Shown: positions 16,784-25,040, counted from the first letter of the stretch. The stretch is 25,768 nt of DNA from Desulfobacterales bacterium (GCA_016735415.1 JAERRP010000180.1:1-25768); one strand, 5' to 3'. Numbers and translations are program-made. The notes: generated by a model from the letters alone, not told the origin.

Positions 16784-16867
16784 GAGGCATCCCGTCTGGC
16801 GGCGTTGCGAAAGCTCGTAATAGAAGGCTTTGCCTGCGCTTTCGCACCTCGTGCCGGCGGGCGCCTC
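16784..16867. repeat. Long imperfect palindromic element between lpxC and the DUF4390 gene
   Basis: A nested set of inverted repeats: GAGGC 16784-16788 with GCCTC 16863-16867; CCCG 16791-16794 with CGGG 16858-16861; GCGAAAGC 16807-16814 with GCTTTCGC 16838-16845; and a small AGGC-TTT-GCCT hairpin (16825-16835) inside. The whole folds into one 84-base cruciform-like arm. It resembles a REP- or MITE-like element or a structured intercistronic RNA. No second copy is visible in this window. The 270-base gap (16666-16935) has no other convincing feature. Confidence 0.45.
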
Positions 16868-16935
16868 AATTCTGAAAATGGCGAACGTATTTTTGTGCGA
16901 ACCCTAGCGGTTGCCGTGATTCCCTGAAGGGCCGT

Positions 16936-17850
16936 CTAAATGGCAAGCGCCTCCGGAATATCCGATGGGGCGGAAACCGGGTAGGCCGGCCGCGTGCATG
17001 TAAGCCAGGCATCTTTGGTGTTAAAGAGTTTGTCTAAAAACGCCAGGTTGAAGGCGTGGCCGGACTTGTGCGTTACGATGTGCCCCATAATCGGCATGCC
17101 CAGAAGCGAGAAATCACCGATGCAATCGAGAACTTTATGGCGAACAAATTCGTCTTCGAAGCGAAGGCCCTCCGGATTGACAATACCATGCGTGTCGATC
17201 ACAACAACATTTTCGAGCGATCCACCGCGGCCCAGACCAAAGCGCTTCATCTTTTCTACATCCTGCAGGAAACCGAATGTGCGGGCGGCGCATATTTCTT
17301 CTTCGAAGACTTGCTCATTAAGGTCAATCGATATAAACTGTCTACGGATAAGCGGGTGGTTATAGGATACCGTGCAGGAGAACTTTTGTGTATTGGCGGG
17401 ATAGGCGCCGACAAAACGGTCACCGTCATCTAACTCGACCGGACGCTTGATGACAAAAAAATGCTTGAGGGCCGGCTGATCCCGAACCCCGGCGTTTTGG
17501 AGCAATTCAAAAAAAGGGCGCGCACTGCCATCCATAATCGGCATCTCATAAGAATCCAGCTCCACAAGGACGTTGTCTATAGCGAGCCCTGAAAATGCAG
17601 CCATGAGATGTTCGATGGTGGAAACAATACAGCCACCGGAACCCAGTACGGTCGCAAGGCTGGTATCGACGACCTGATTAAAGAGTGCTGCAATGACAGG
17701 CGGATTCGGCAAATCCGTCCTTACAAAACGAATACCGTGATTTTCAGGGGCGGATCGGATCGTGAGGTTTACCTTATTACCGGAATGAACGCCGATACCA
17801 CTACACGTTAAGGTGCGCGCCACGGTTCGTTGTTTGTAGGGTTTAAGCAT
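16936..17850 (-). CDS. lpxC: UDP-3-O-acyl-N-acetylglucosamine deacetylase LpxC
   Basis: Zinc deacetylase that commits the cell to lipid A synthesis. The 304-residue protein carries both LpxC sub-domains. The zinc ligands His81 (STIEHLMAAFSG), His238 and Asp242 (RHKVLDCIGD) and the catalytic base His265 (HKSGH) are all present, at or near the E. coli positions. Start ATG 17850 follows a strong AGGGGG ribosome site five bases away. The product implies a Gram-negative outer membrane with lipid A. It heads the long minus-strand gene run. A 47-base hairpin lies in its leader. Confidence 0.97.
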   Translation of the reverse strand: MLKPYKQRTVARTLTCSGIGVHSGNKVNLTIRSAPENHGIRFVRTDLPNPPVIAALFNQVVDTSLATVLGSGGCIVSTIEHLMAAFSGLAIDNVLVELDSYEMPIMDGSARPFFELLQNAGVRDQPALKHFFVIKRPVELDDGDRFVGAYPANTQKFSCTVSYNHPLIRRQFISIDLNEQVFEEEICAARTFGFLQDVEKMKRFGLGRGGSLENVVVIDTHGIVNPEGLRFEDEFVRHKVLDCIGDFSLLGMPIMGHIVTHKSGHAFNLAFLDKLFNTKDAWLTCTRPAYPVSAPSDIPEALAI

Positions 17851-17870
17851 TAGCCCCCTTTATCCTGCAA

Positions 17871-17917
17871 GCCGGATTCGCTGCCGCTATTGCGACGCGG
17901 GAGCGAATCGAGCCGGC
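17871..17917 (-). promoter_or_regulatory. Hairpin in the lpxC leader
   Basis: GCCGG then ATTCGCT (17871-17882) pair with AGCGAAT (17902-17908) and CCGGC (17913-17917), the only interruption being a four-base bulge. After a single G-G mismatch, CCGC (17884-17887) pairs with GCGG (17897-17900). The 16-bp stem ends about 12 bases upstream of the lpxC ribosome site. No T-run follows it toward lpxC, so it is more likely a leader structure than a terminator. Confidence 0.55.
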
Positions 17918-18132
17918 CTAAAGGTCTGCTATTAAAACGAGAGTGGGCGTTTAACTGCTCTAATAACAATGATCGAAATCGGTTTATGCGCTGTCTCGCA
18001 GGTCACTATCGTTGGTTGAAGTTTTAAATGTGTTCCTTTCATACCACAGGTGTCCTCATTTGCAAACAGTTGCCTGTGAATTTTGCGCTTCCCAAATCCA
18101 AAAAAGGCGTTTGGCTTCATGGTTCAACTATC

Positions 18133-18224
18133 CGGCGGCCGGTGGATTGTTTCTTGTGTCTGCAAGGACAGGTCAGTGGCCGCCGCCGGTCAATCCTCAC
18201 GATATCATCAGGACGCCACCGGCC
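18133..18224. promoter_or_regulatory. Two mutually exclusive GC-rich stems
   Basis: CGGCGGCC (18133-18140) pairs perfectly with GGCCGCCG (18178-18185). GGCCGGTGG (18137-18145) pairs perfectly with CCACCGGCC (18216-18224). The two 5' arms overlap, so only one stem can form at a time, as in attenuators and switches. It lies just upstream of the candidate comM promoter, so it would belong to a separate or longer transcript, or act as DNA. Confidence 0.4.
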
Positions 18225-18237
18225 CAAATTCAGATTG

Positions 18238-18267
18238 TTGCAAGAGGCTGGTAATATACAATATATT
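18238..18267 (+). promoter_or_regulatory. Candidate promoter for comM
   Basis: TTGCAA (18238-18243), an 18-base spacer and TATATT (18262-18267) form a reasonable sigma-70 pair. TTGTTG (18235) with TACAAT (18257) is an overlapping alternative. This gives a leader of about 150 bases for comM that includes the 18330-18397 palindrome. Confidence 0.35.
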
Positions 18268-18329
18268 CAACTACCTGCGTAGAGCTGGATTGTTGTTTAG
18301 CGCGACGGAAAAAGGGAAAGTCGTCTATC

Positions 18330-18397
18330 GGGATGCTGTTTTTTCCCCTGGCGTCCCTGCCGATCGGCGGTGGATGACGGGAAGCCCCCGGCATCCC
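18330..18397 (+). promoter_or_regulatory. Nested inverted repeats in the comM leader
   Basis: GGGATGC (18330-18336) pairs with GCATCCC (18391-18397), enclosing the perfect 10-base palindrome GCCGATCGGC (18359-18368). The outer stem ends 18 bases before the AGGAGGTG ribosome site of comM. Confidence 0.4.
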
Positions 18398-18425
18398 TTT
18401 CAATTGATCGGTCACAGGAGGTGTT

Positions 18426-19949
18426 TTGCTATCCAAAGTTCTGTGTAGCGCTGTCATTGGAATTGACGCTTATCTGGTTGAGGTCGAAGTGGATATTGCT
18501 GCGGGCCTGCCGGCGTTTACGACCGTCGGTCTACCCGAAACCGCGGTTAAGGAGAGTCGTGAACGGGTGAAGGCGGCAATTCAGAATTCCGGCTATCGAT
18601 TTCCCGATGACCGGATTACGGTAAATCTGGCCCCGGCCCATATCAAAAAAGACGGCACCGGATTTGACCTGCCCATTGCTGTCGGCATTCTGGCGGCCAC
18701 ACACGCACTGGATAGCGCAAAACTGGCCAGGCATTTGATTTTGGGCGAACTGTCGCTTGATGGAAGGGTCAAGCCCGTCGCCGGATCGCTTCCCATGGCG
18801 CTGGCAGCGCGCCAGGCCGGTTATGAGGGGATCATTGTCCCGCGCGACAACTGCCTCGAAGCCTCGGTTGTCCGTGGCATCAACGTCTATGCCGCTGAAA
18901 CTTTATCGCAGGTAGTGGAAAATTTCATGAACGGCCCGATGCTAGCGCCGGTGCATACCGATACGGTTTCACTCTTTAGCGACCCAGGCCATTCAGCCGA
19001 AGATTTCATCGATGTGATCGGCCAGGAGCATGCCAAACGCTCTCTTGAAGTGGCGGCCGCCGGCGGCCACAATGTTTTAATGATCGGTCCACCCGGATCC
19101 GGGAAAACCATGCTGGCGCGCCGCTTACCCTCAATCCTGCCGCCTTTGAGTTTTGAAGAAGCCATCGAAACCACTAAGATATACAGCGTTGTGGGGCGCC
19201 TGATGCAAAACCAGGCCCTTATCGTCAATCGCCCCTACCGTAATCCGCACCATACCATCTCCGATGCCGGACTTATCGGCGGCGGGCATATTCCACGGCC
19301 CGGTGAAGTGAGCCTGGCCCATAACGGCGTTTTGTTTTTGGACGAACTGCCGGAATTCAAAAAACACGTTCTGGAAGTGCTGCGTCAGCCACTGGAGGAT
19401 CGCAGCGTCACCATCGCGCGTGCGGCATCGCCTCTGTCCTACCCGGCCGCATTCATGCTGGTGGCCGCGATGAATCCCTGCCCGTGCGGTTACCTCGGGG
19501 ATCCCAAGCATGCCTGCCGCTGTGCGGTGCAGCAGATCCACCGTTACCGCTCGAAGGTCTCCGGCCCGTTAATGGACCGTATCGACATCCATGTGGAAGT
19601 CCCGGCGGTTCCTTTTCGCGAGCTTACGGCATCGGCCCAGGGTGAAAACTCGGTCGTCATTCGCAAACGGGTCATCGACGCCCGCGCCATTCAACAGACG
19701 CGCTTCAAACGTTCACGAATTCACTGCAATGCCCAGATGAGCAGCCGACAGATCAAAACCCACTGTGCGGTCAACAAAGATTCGATCGCCCTGCTTGAAT
19801 CCGCCATTGAAAAATTGGGACTGAGCGCTCGAGCTTATAACCGCATCCTGAAAATTGCACGTACAATTGCCGATCTGGCCAACCAGGCGCAGATATGCTC
19901 GAACCACATTGCCGAAGCCATCCAATACCGCAATCTTGATCGAGTCTGA
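18426..19949 (+). CDS. comM: ComM/YifB-family Mg-chelatase-like AAA+ ATPase
   Basis: ComM is a hexameric helicase that promotes branch migration during natural transformation; YifB homologues are widespread. The 507 residues show the N-terminal Lon-S5-like ChlI domain (about 20-140), Walker [11 protein letters not shown] (221-230), Walker B GVLFLDE (301-307), four cysteines (CPC at 352-354 and CRC at 364-366) and a C-terminal Mg-chelatase-type helical domain. The start is TTG 18426: the family's opening [20 protein letters not shown] begins there and a perfect AGGAGGTG (18416-18423) lies just upstream. Type IV pili, encoded at the other end of the window, are the usual DNA-uptake machine, but no other competence genes are visible, so a role in transformation is inference. 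Confidence 0.92.
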   Translation: MLSKVLCSAVIGIDAYLVEVEVDIAAGLPAFTTVGLPETAVKESRERVKAAIQNSGYRFPDDRITVNLAPAHIKKDGTGFDLPIAVGILAATHALDSAKLARHLILGELSLDGRVKPVAGSLPMALAARQAGYEGIIVPRDNCLEASVVRGINVYAAETLSQVVENFMNGPMLAPVHTDTVSLFSDPGHSAEDFIDVIGQEHAKRSLEVAAAGGHNVLMIGPPGSGKTMLARRLPSILPPLSFEEAIETTKIYSVVGRLMQNQALIVNRPYRNPHHTISDAGLIGGGHIPRPGEVSLAHNGVLFLDELPEFKKHVLEVLRQPLEDRSVTIARAASPLSYPAAFMLVAAMNPCPCGYLGDPKHACRCAVQQIHRYRSKVSGPLMDRIDIHVEVPAVPFRELTASAQGENSVVIRKRVIDARAIQQTRFKRSRIHCNAQMSSRQIKTHCAVNKDSIALLESAIEKLGLSARAYNRILKIARTIADLANQAQICSNHIAEAIQYRNLDRV

Positions 19950-20131
19950 GGGATCCGTAACGGGGAAAAACCGGGGGCCGGCTGTTTCTGAATACCTTTA
20001 CTTATTCGTTATTTCCTTTGACAGCCCACCAGTTTCTATATTAGAGATGATTAAAATGGCAGACGGCAGAAACCCCCCTGGCGGCATCCAGGCAAGGCCT
20101 TCATTTTGTGGAAACCATAGACGTTCAGTGA

Positions 20132-22291
20132 TTGCGATTGACAGAGCGGCTTCATATTTTCAATCATGTCAACATATCCGTCCCCCTTCCCAGTCTTCCA
20201 CACCATCTTTTAAAAATAATTGAAATAACTAAAAAAAAATCTGCAACTGCGCGACAGTTGGCTCAGGTTATCCAACTGGATCCGGCTTTTTGTATCCGCA
20301 TATTCCGGTTGCAGGCCGCCGAAACGTGCCTGACCGTAAATCCGAGGAACCTGGAGGCGGTCGTGGCGAACATCGATTGGGTCACGATACGCCATATGGC
20401 TGTATGTGCCGCCATGTTGCAGGCCGCGCATCCCAGAGAAGGCCGTCATCACCTCCAGTTCAACCATTTTTGGCAGCATGCACACCTGTGCGCCGCCCTG
20501 GCGCGCGAAATCGCGATGGGAATGGAATACGCCTATCCGGCAGAAGCTTTTCTGGCAGGATTGCAGCACGACGTCGGCAAGTTGCTGGTGTGGACAAATT
20601 TCCCCCAAACCTATGGGTTTTTCTTTGATCACACGACCGATCCGTCAACAATTCAAAAAATGGAAAAACATTATCTGGGTGCGACCCACGGTGCAATCGG
20701 CGCCCTGCTTCTGGACGAACTGAATCTGCCGTCGTTTTTCACGGATGCGGTGCGTTTTCACCATCGTCCAATCTCGGAAATTGTCAACAGCCTGCCATTG
20801 GTGCGTATCGTTTACGCGGCCAATGCGATGGCCCACCGGAGCAGGGCGCAAGTCGATCTGGAGCCGCTGGCTGCCCTTCTCTCGCCCCGACTGCGTGTTA
20901 CGGAACTTGCGGCAATGCACCAGCGGGCTGAAATTAAATTTAAAAGGGCCTGCCAATTCTTGGGCCTGATGCCGACCGATTTCACGCTTCATCATGTTTT
21001 CAATCGACTCGAAAAGTTTTACCCGGTTCGCACAATGCTCAGCGAAGTTGAAGAGATGTCCCTGGTTCCCGGCCTTTTAAACCGTCTGTTGAAGGCCCGC
21101 GATCAAGAGGCGGCCCGCCGCATCTTTCTGCTGGGGCTTCACATCCTCTTTGATGTTCACAACGCACTGTTTTTTCAATTTGATACCGATCGGCAGGTTC
21201 TGGCCGTCTGCGCCGTTCACAGCGGCCTCAATGGCGCCAGCGCGGAGGGTTTGGAAATTCCCCTGAGAGAAGGGAGCAATCTCCCCTCTTTCGCTCTGAT
21301 CAACAACCGGATTTGCGACTCCTTTGGCTATTTTACTGAACGCAGCCTTTCGATCGTGGACCAACAGCTCATTGCGGCGTTGAACAGCGACGGTATGATT
21401 TGTGTTCCCCTGCGGCGCAATGGCCGCTACATTGGTCTCATTGCCGGCGGTATTCGTGAGGTGCAAATCCCCCGTCTGTCGGCCCAAATCGAACGCTTGC
21501 AGGAATTTGCAGCACATGCCGCCGTTTTTATGGACAGACGCCTGCCGGAGCCGTCGACCGCAAGCCGCCCCCGGGACAATTCGGTATTAAAAGATTCCGT
21601 TCGCAAGGTCATTCACGAAGTCAACAATCCTCTGGGGATCATAAAAAATTATTTGGGCGCTCTCAGTGGAGAGGACCCCAGCTGTCAATCGAACCAGCTC
21701 GAGTTGAATCTTATCCAGGAGGAAATCGACCGGGTCGGCCGTCTGATCGAACGCCTGGACCAGGAGACCGGCGGTTTGGCGTCCACCCATGCCTTTCAAG
21801 GGGTCGATCTCAACCGGATCATTTCCGATTTGAATCGCCTGCTCGATCCCTCGGTGTTCCAGCCGGCCAACGTCAAAATCAAGTATAACCTGGCAGCCGA
21901 TCTGCCCCCCGTTCGGGGAGACTGTAATGCTCTGATTCAGGTCTTTTTGAATTTGTTCAAGAATGCCGTTGAAGCCATGCCGCAGGGCGGCCATATCCGG
22001 GTTCAAACCGCCTGTCGCCGCCTGGCCGATGACCACCGCCGTCGCCAGGTAATTATTACCATCAGGGATACGGGGCCCGGCCTCGCAAACGCCGTTCCCA
22101 AACGTCTTTTCAAACCGGGCGTCAGCACCAAAAACCTGGCAACCGGCGGTTTGGGGCTGGCAATTGTCAAGGATATCATCGATCAACACGGCGGGGCGGT
22201 TTTTTTTCAGAATCAACGCGACAAGGGGACGACCGTCGTCATTCTTCTGCCCGTTGACCATACCGCCAAGCACCGCACTTCTGGAGGTTAA
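20132..22291 (+). CDS. HDOD-GAF-like sensor histidine kinase
   Basis: A soluble 719-residue signalling protein. An HDOD domain spans about 18-215, from LPSLPHHLLKII, with the HD pair in GLQHDVGK (His146, Asp147). A GAF-like sensor domain lies at about 315-465. The kinase core has His495 in IHEVNNPLGIIKNYL, then NLFKNAVEAM, DTGPGL and GGLGLAIVKD. There are no TM segments, so the signal is intracellular. The start is uncertain: an in-frame stop at 20129-20131 leaves only TTG 20132 or 20138, neither with a ribosome site. The 182-base gap before it (19950-20131) holds only a weak TTGACA (20018-20023). Its stop lies one base before the next gene's ATG, so both are cotranscribed. Confidence 0.88.
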   Translation: MRLTERLHIFNHVNISVPLPSLPHHLLKIIEITKKKSATARQLAQVIQLDPAFCIRIFRLQAAETCLTVNPRNLEAVVANIDWVTIRHMAVCAAMLQAAHPREGRHHLQFNHFWQHAHLCAALAREIAMGMEYAYPAEAFLAGLQHDVGKLLVWTNFPQTYGFFFDHTTDPSTIQKMEKHYLGATHGAIGALLLDELNLPSFFTDAVRFHHRPISEIVNSLPLVRIVYAANAMAHRSRAQVDLEPLAALLSPRLRVTELAAMHQRAEIKFKRACQFLGLMPTDFTLHHVFNRLEKFYPVRTMLSEVEEMSLVPGLLNRLLKARDQEAARRIFLLGLHILFDVHNALFFQFDTDRQVLAVCAVHSGLNGASAEGLEIPLREGSNLPSFALINNRICDSFGYFTERSLSIVDQQLIAALNSDGMICVPLRRNGRYIGLIAGGIREVQIPRLSAQIERLQEFAAHAAVFMDRRLPEPSTASRPRDNSVLKDSVRKVIHEVNNPLGIIKNYLGALSGEDPSCQSNQLELNLIQEEIDRVGRLIERLDQETGGLASTHAFQGVDLNRIISDLNRLLDPSVFQPANVKIKYNLAADLPPVRGDCNALIQVFLNLFKNAVEAMPQGGHIRVQTACRRLADDHRRRQVIITIRDTGPGLANAVPKRLFKPGVSTKNLATGGLGLAIVKDIIDQHGGAVFFQNQRDKGTTVVILLPVDHTAKHRTSGG

Positions 22292-22292
22292 A

Positions 22293-24278
22293 ATGGAGGA
22301 ACGCCCCGCGATCTATATCGTGGATGATGAGTATCGCATGTGTCACAGTCTCAGGTTGATTCTGGAAAAGCGCGGTTTTGACGCCGAGTTCACGACTTCA
22401 GGGATCCAGGCCCTGGCCGGTTTTGCGAAAAAACCCTACGATTTGTTCCTTCTGGACATTGGTATTCCAGACCTGGATGGTTTCCAATTGATGGATGCGG
22501 TTTTAAATGACCTTCCCGATGCGGTCATTATCATGATGACTGGCGCTGCGACCGTCGATACGGCCGTGCGGGCGCTCAGACGCGGTGCCTACGACTACTT
22601 AAAAAAGCCGTTCAACCCGGAAGAATTGGAGAAGACCGTCCACAACGCCTTGGACCGCCGGCGGCTTAAAAGAGAAAACCGGCGTATTCAGCGGCGGCTG
22701 CGCCTGTCGGAAAACCGCTACCGTTTTCTGGTACAAAAGTCACCCGACCTGATCTACACCCTCGATTCCCAGGGCCGCTTCACTTTTATCAATCAGGCCG
22801 TAGAAACCGTCTTCGGTTATCGCGTCGCCGACCTGCTGGGCCAGTCCTACCGGTCCATCTTGTTTGAAGAAGACAGGGAAAAAGCCCGTTGGCACATCCA
22901 TGAGCGTCGTACCGGATCCCGTTCCACGGCAGGTTATGAAATGCGGTTCAAGACCGGCCCGCAAAAGCCTGTTCACGATAGTTGTGCGGAGATAATCCCG
23001 GTTGAGTTGAATGCGACCGGTATTTACAGTCGTTCGAAAGCGGATGCCTCCTTTATCGGAACCTATGGCGTGGTCCGGGATATCAGCTATCGTAAAATGC
23101 TGGAAGCCCAACTGCTCCATGTGCGTAAAATGGAGGCCATCGGCAATTTGTCCGGAGGTATTGCACACGATTTCAATAATTTGCTCATGGGAATTCAAGG
23201 AAACGTATCATTGATGCTTACGGATTTATCCACAGAGCACCCCTACCTCGATCGGCTCAGGCAGATTGAACAGCATGTTCAGGCGGGCGCCGGCCTGACA
23301 CGTCAACTGTTGGGATTTGTCGACGGTCGTGCGGTCGAGATAAAACGCGTGGACCTCAACACGGTCATCCGCAAGCAGAACCGCATGTTCGGCCGGACAC
23401 ACCGGGAAATTACCATTAAAACCGCCCTTGAACCCGGCGTATGGGTTGTCAAGGCCGATACGGTCCAGATCGAACAAGTTTTGCTCAATCTGTACATCAA
23501 TGCCTGGCATGCCATGCCGCGGGGGGGTGAGTTGCTGATTACAACCGACAATGTGGACCTCTCCGCGGACGACGTTCTGAGGCGGTCATCACAGCTTCGG
23601 CCCGGCCGCTACGTGGCGATCAGCGTGTCCGACAACGGTTGCGGCATGGATTGGCAAACCCTGCAAAAAATTTTCGATCCTTTCTTTACAACCAAGCCCA
23701 AAGGGCGTGGAACTGGGCTTGGGCTTGCGACCGCCTATGCCACCATAAAAAATCACGGCGGTCATATCAGCGCCGAAAGTCGTACCGACCATGGCAGCCG
23801 ATTTTCCATCCTGCTGCCGGCCACGAACGGCAGAATCCGCCCCCTGCGGTCCCATAAACCTCAAAATTTGGTGCCTGGCAATGAACACATTCTCTTAATC
23901 GATGATGAAAGCGCTGTGTTGCAAATTTTCCGGGAAAACTTGAAACGTCTGGGCTATGTTGTTGTTACGGCCCAAAGCGGCGAGGAGGGCCTTCGGCTAT
24001 ACGAACAACGCCCCTGCCGGTTCGATCTCGTCATTCTGGACATGATCATGCCCGGCCTGAGCGGCGCCGATACCTACCGGCGCCTCAAGACAATCAATCC
24101 TGAAATCAAAGTGCTGCTGGCAACCGGTTACAGTGAAGATGGGCAGGCTCGCGAAATCCTGGACGAGGGCTGCGAGGGCTTCATCCAGAAGCCATTTAAA
24201 CTGGAACAATTGTCGGCGATCATCCGGGAGTTGTTGGACGGCGCCTGTCCGGAAACACCGTCAGACCATATGGCATGA
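22293..24278 (+). CDS. Hybrid sensor kinase REC-PAS-HisKA-HATPase-REC
   Basis: A 661-residue cytoplasmic hybrid kinase. ATG 22293 follows GGAGG (22283-22287) at five bases, one base after the upstream stop. The first receiver has IVDDE (9-13), phospho-Asp55 and KKP (104-106). PAS lies at about 140-265 and opens with RYRFLVQKSPDLIYTLD. HisKA has His292 in IAHDFNNLLMGIQGN. The HATPase has NAWHAM (403-408), DNGCGM and GTGLGLA. A second receiver at 532-650 has Asp583 in LVILDMIMPGLSG. The first receiver is a likely target of the HDOD kinase, and the second could pass phosphate to a histidine phosphotransferase encoded elsewhere. There is no DNA-binding or enzymatic output domain. It converges on the next gene with 30 bases and no terminator between. 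Confidence 0.93.
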   Translation: MEERPAIYIVDDEYRMCHSLRLILEKRGFDAEFTTSGIQALAGFAKKPYDLFLLDIGIPDLDGFQLMDAVLNDLPDAVIIMMTGAATVDTAVRALRRGAYDYLKKPFNPEELEKTVHNALDRRRLKRENRRIQRRLRLSENRYRFLVQKSPDLIYTLDSQGRFTFINQAVETVFGYRVADLLGQSYRSILFEEDREKARWHIHERRTGSRSTAGYEMRFKTGPQKPVHDSCAEIIPVELNATGIYSRSKADASFIGTYGVVRDISYRKMLEAQLLHVRKMEAIGNLSGGIAHDFNNLLMGIQGNVSLMLTDLSTEHPYLDRLRQIEQHVQAGAGLTRQLLGFVDGRAVEIKRVDLNTVIRKQNRMFGRTHREITIKTALEPGVWVVKADTVQIEQVLLNLYINAWHAMPRGGELLITTDNVDLSADDVLRRSSQLRPGRYVAISVSDNGCGMDWQTLQKIFDPFFTTKPKGRGTGLGLATAYATIKNHGGHISAESRTDHGSRFSILLPATNGRIRPLRSHKPQNLVPGNEHILLIDDESAVLQIFRENLKRLGYVVVTAQSGEEGLRLYEQRPCRFDLVILDMIMPGLSGADTYRRLKTINPEIKVLLATGYSEDGQAREILDEGCEGFIQKPFKLEQLSAIIRELLDGACPETPSDHMA

Positions 24279-24308
24279 TGCCGGTGGCGGTAAGGGGGAA
24301 GAATTCGC

Positions 24309-24836
24309 TTAAATGTCGTTGAGAAAATCCTGAATCAAGGTGTCGGCGTAGTTGAAATCGATTTCCGACTGCTTTTCATAGGCCAGTTCCTGGTTGGCTT
24401 TTTTTAACTTTTTAAGCAGGCTGAGGATGATCATCATCAATACTTTGTTGCCGGATTTGGGATAGTCTTTGATAAATCGCAGGAGGTCGCCTTTATGAAC
24501 CCGCAGCGCAATGGTGTCGTCGGCGCAAGTTACGCTGGCGGTGCGGGTTTCGGAAGTAAAGAAAGCCGCCTCGCCGAACATGTCCCCGGGCTCGACCGAG
24601 GAGACAAACATTTCGTCGTCGTTAAGGTCTCTGAAGCTCACATCGGCCTTACCGGTTACAATGGCATAGAGGAAGTTGCCACTATCACCCTGGGATACAA
24701 TTTTTTCGCTCTTGCTGTACAAAACCGCTTCGGAAACGGTAAGAAAACGCTGCAATTCTTCTTCCCTGAGGTGGTATAGAATTTCGACTTCCCTGACATG
24801 ATCTAAATAGAGTTGAATATCTACCGGCTCAGCCAT
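24309..24836 (-). CDS. Stand-alone cyclic-nucleotide-binding-domain protein
   Basis: A 175-residue protein with one CRP-like effector domain at about 15-125. The phosphate-binding cassette reads FGEAAFFTSETRTASV (87-102), with the Glu and Arg that normally contact the cyclic nucleotide. A helical, Lys-rich tail follows (LLKKLKKANQELAYEKQ), possibly a coiled coil. There is no HTH, so it is not a CRP-type activator; it may instead regulate a partner protein. Start ATG 24836 follows AGAGGTG at about four bases. A longer frame to 24905 lacks a ribosome site and overlaps the promoter. No partner enzyme lies beside it apart from the phosphorelay genes and the divergent cNMP gene. Confidence 0.85.
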   Translation of the reverse strand: MAEPVDIQLYLDHVREVEILYHLREEELQRFLTVSEAVLYSKSEKIVSQGDSGNFLYAIVTGKADVSFRDLNDDEMFVSSVEPGDMFGEAAFFTSETRTASVTCADDTIALRVHKGDLLRFIKDYPKSGNKVLMMIILSLLKKLKKANQELAYEKQSEIDFNYADTLIQDFLNDI

Positions 24837-24847
24837 TTCACACCTCT

Positions 24848-24858
24848 TTGTGTCACAA
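24848..24858. promoter_or_regulatory. CRP-like half-site palindrome TTGTG-T-CACAA
   Basis: A perfect five-base inverted repeat around one base, directly before the ribosome site of the leftward cNMP gene and downstream of its predicted promoter. TGTG/CACA halves are typical of CRP/FNR-family sites, but the spacing here is far tighter than the usual six bases, so binding by a classical member is doubtful. It could instead be a small mRNA hairpin. Confidence 0.4.
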
Positions 24859-24889
24859 GATTCAAATGCTTTAGTATTCTTAAACGCAA

Positions 24890-24918
24890 AACATATAGAA
24901 ATCACCGCAGGGTGTCAA
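24890..24918 (-). promoter_or_regulatory. Sigma-70 promoter for the leftward cNMP gene, with overlapping inverted repeat
   Basis: TTGACA (24918-24913) is a perfect -35, followed after 17 bases by TATGTT (24895-24890). The predicted transcript starts about 45 bases before the ATG at 24836. A perfect CAGGGT (24908-24913), ten bases, ACCCTG (24924-24929) repeat overlaps the -35, placed as expected for a repressor site. Confidence 0.6.
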
Positions 24919-24956
24919 GAATAACCCTGTGGCCTTCCGGGTCGGGGAGGGCGTGG

Positions 24957-24985
24957 TTGACAGTTGTCATCGGACAACATATACT
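24957..24985 (+). promoter_or_regulatory. Sigma-70 promoter with operator-like palindrome in its spacer
   Basis: TTGACA (24957-24962), exactly 17 bases, then TATACT (24980-24985): a perfect -35 and a five-of-six -10. The spacer contains the perfect inverted repeat GTTGTC-ATCG-GACAAC (24963-24978), which nearly fills it. A dimeric regulator bound there would block polymerase. The expected transcript starts near 24992 and runs about 315 bases before the cNMP gene at 25308. Confidence 0.65.
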
Positions 24986-25040
24986 AACAGAATATAGCTT
25001 GTAAACAACTGTTTTATTTGTTTATTCTACATCTGACAAC

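Larger units (their letters stand above)
17851..18425. other. 575-base intergenic region between divergent lpxC and comM
   Basis: No convincing gene: short frames on both strands have no ribosome sites or family resemblance. The content is regulatory. From left to right it holds a strong hairpin next to the lpxC ribosome site (17871-17917), an imperfect TTAAAACG/CGTTTAA stem (17932-17955), a CACAGG/CCTGTG pair (18045-18078), two mutually exclusive GC-rich stems (18133-18224), a candidate comM promoter (18238-18267) and a further nested palindrome (18330-18397) before a perfect ribosome site. A small RNA is possible, but I recognise none. Confidence 0.6.

Noticed and set aside
17932..18448. 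Short open frames on both strands upstream of comM and lpxC
   Set aside because: Mutually overlapping, compositionally odd, with no ribosome sites; the region is better explained as regulatory.
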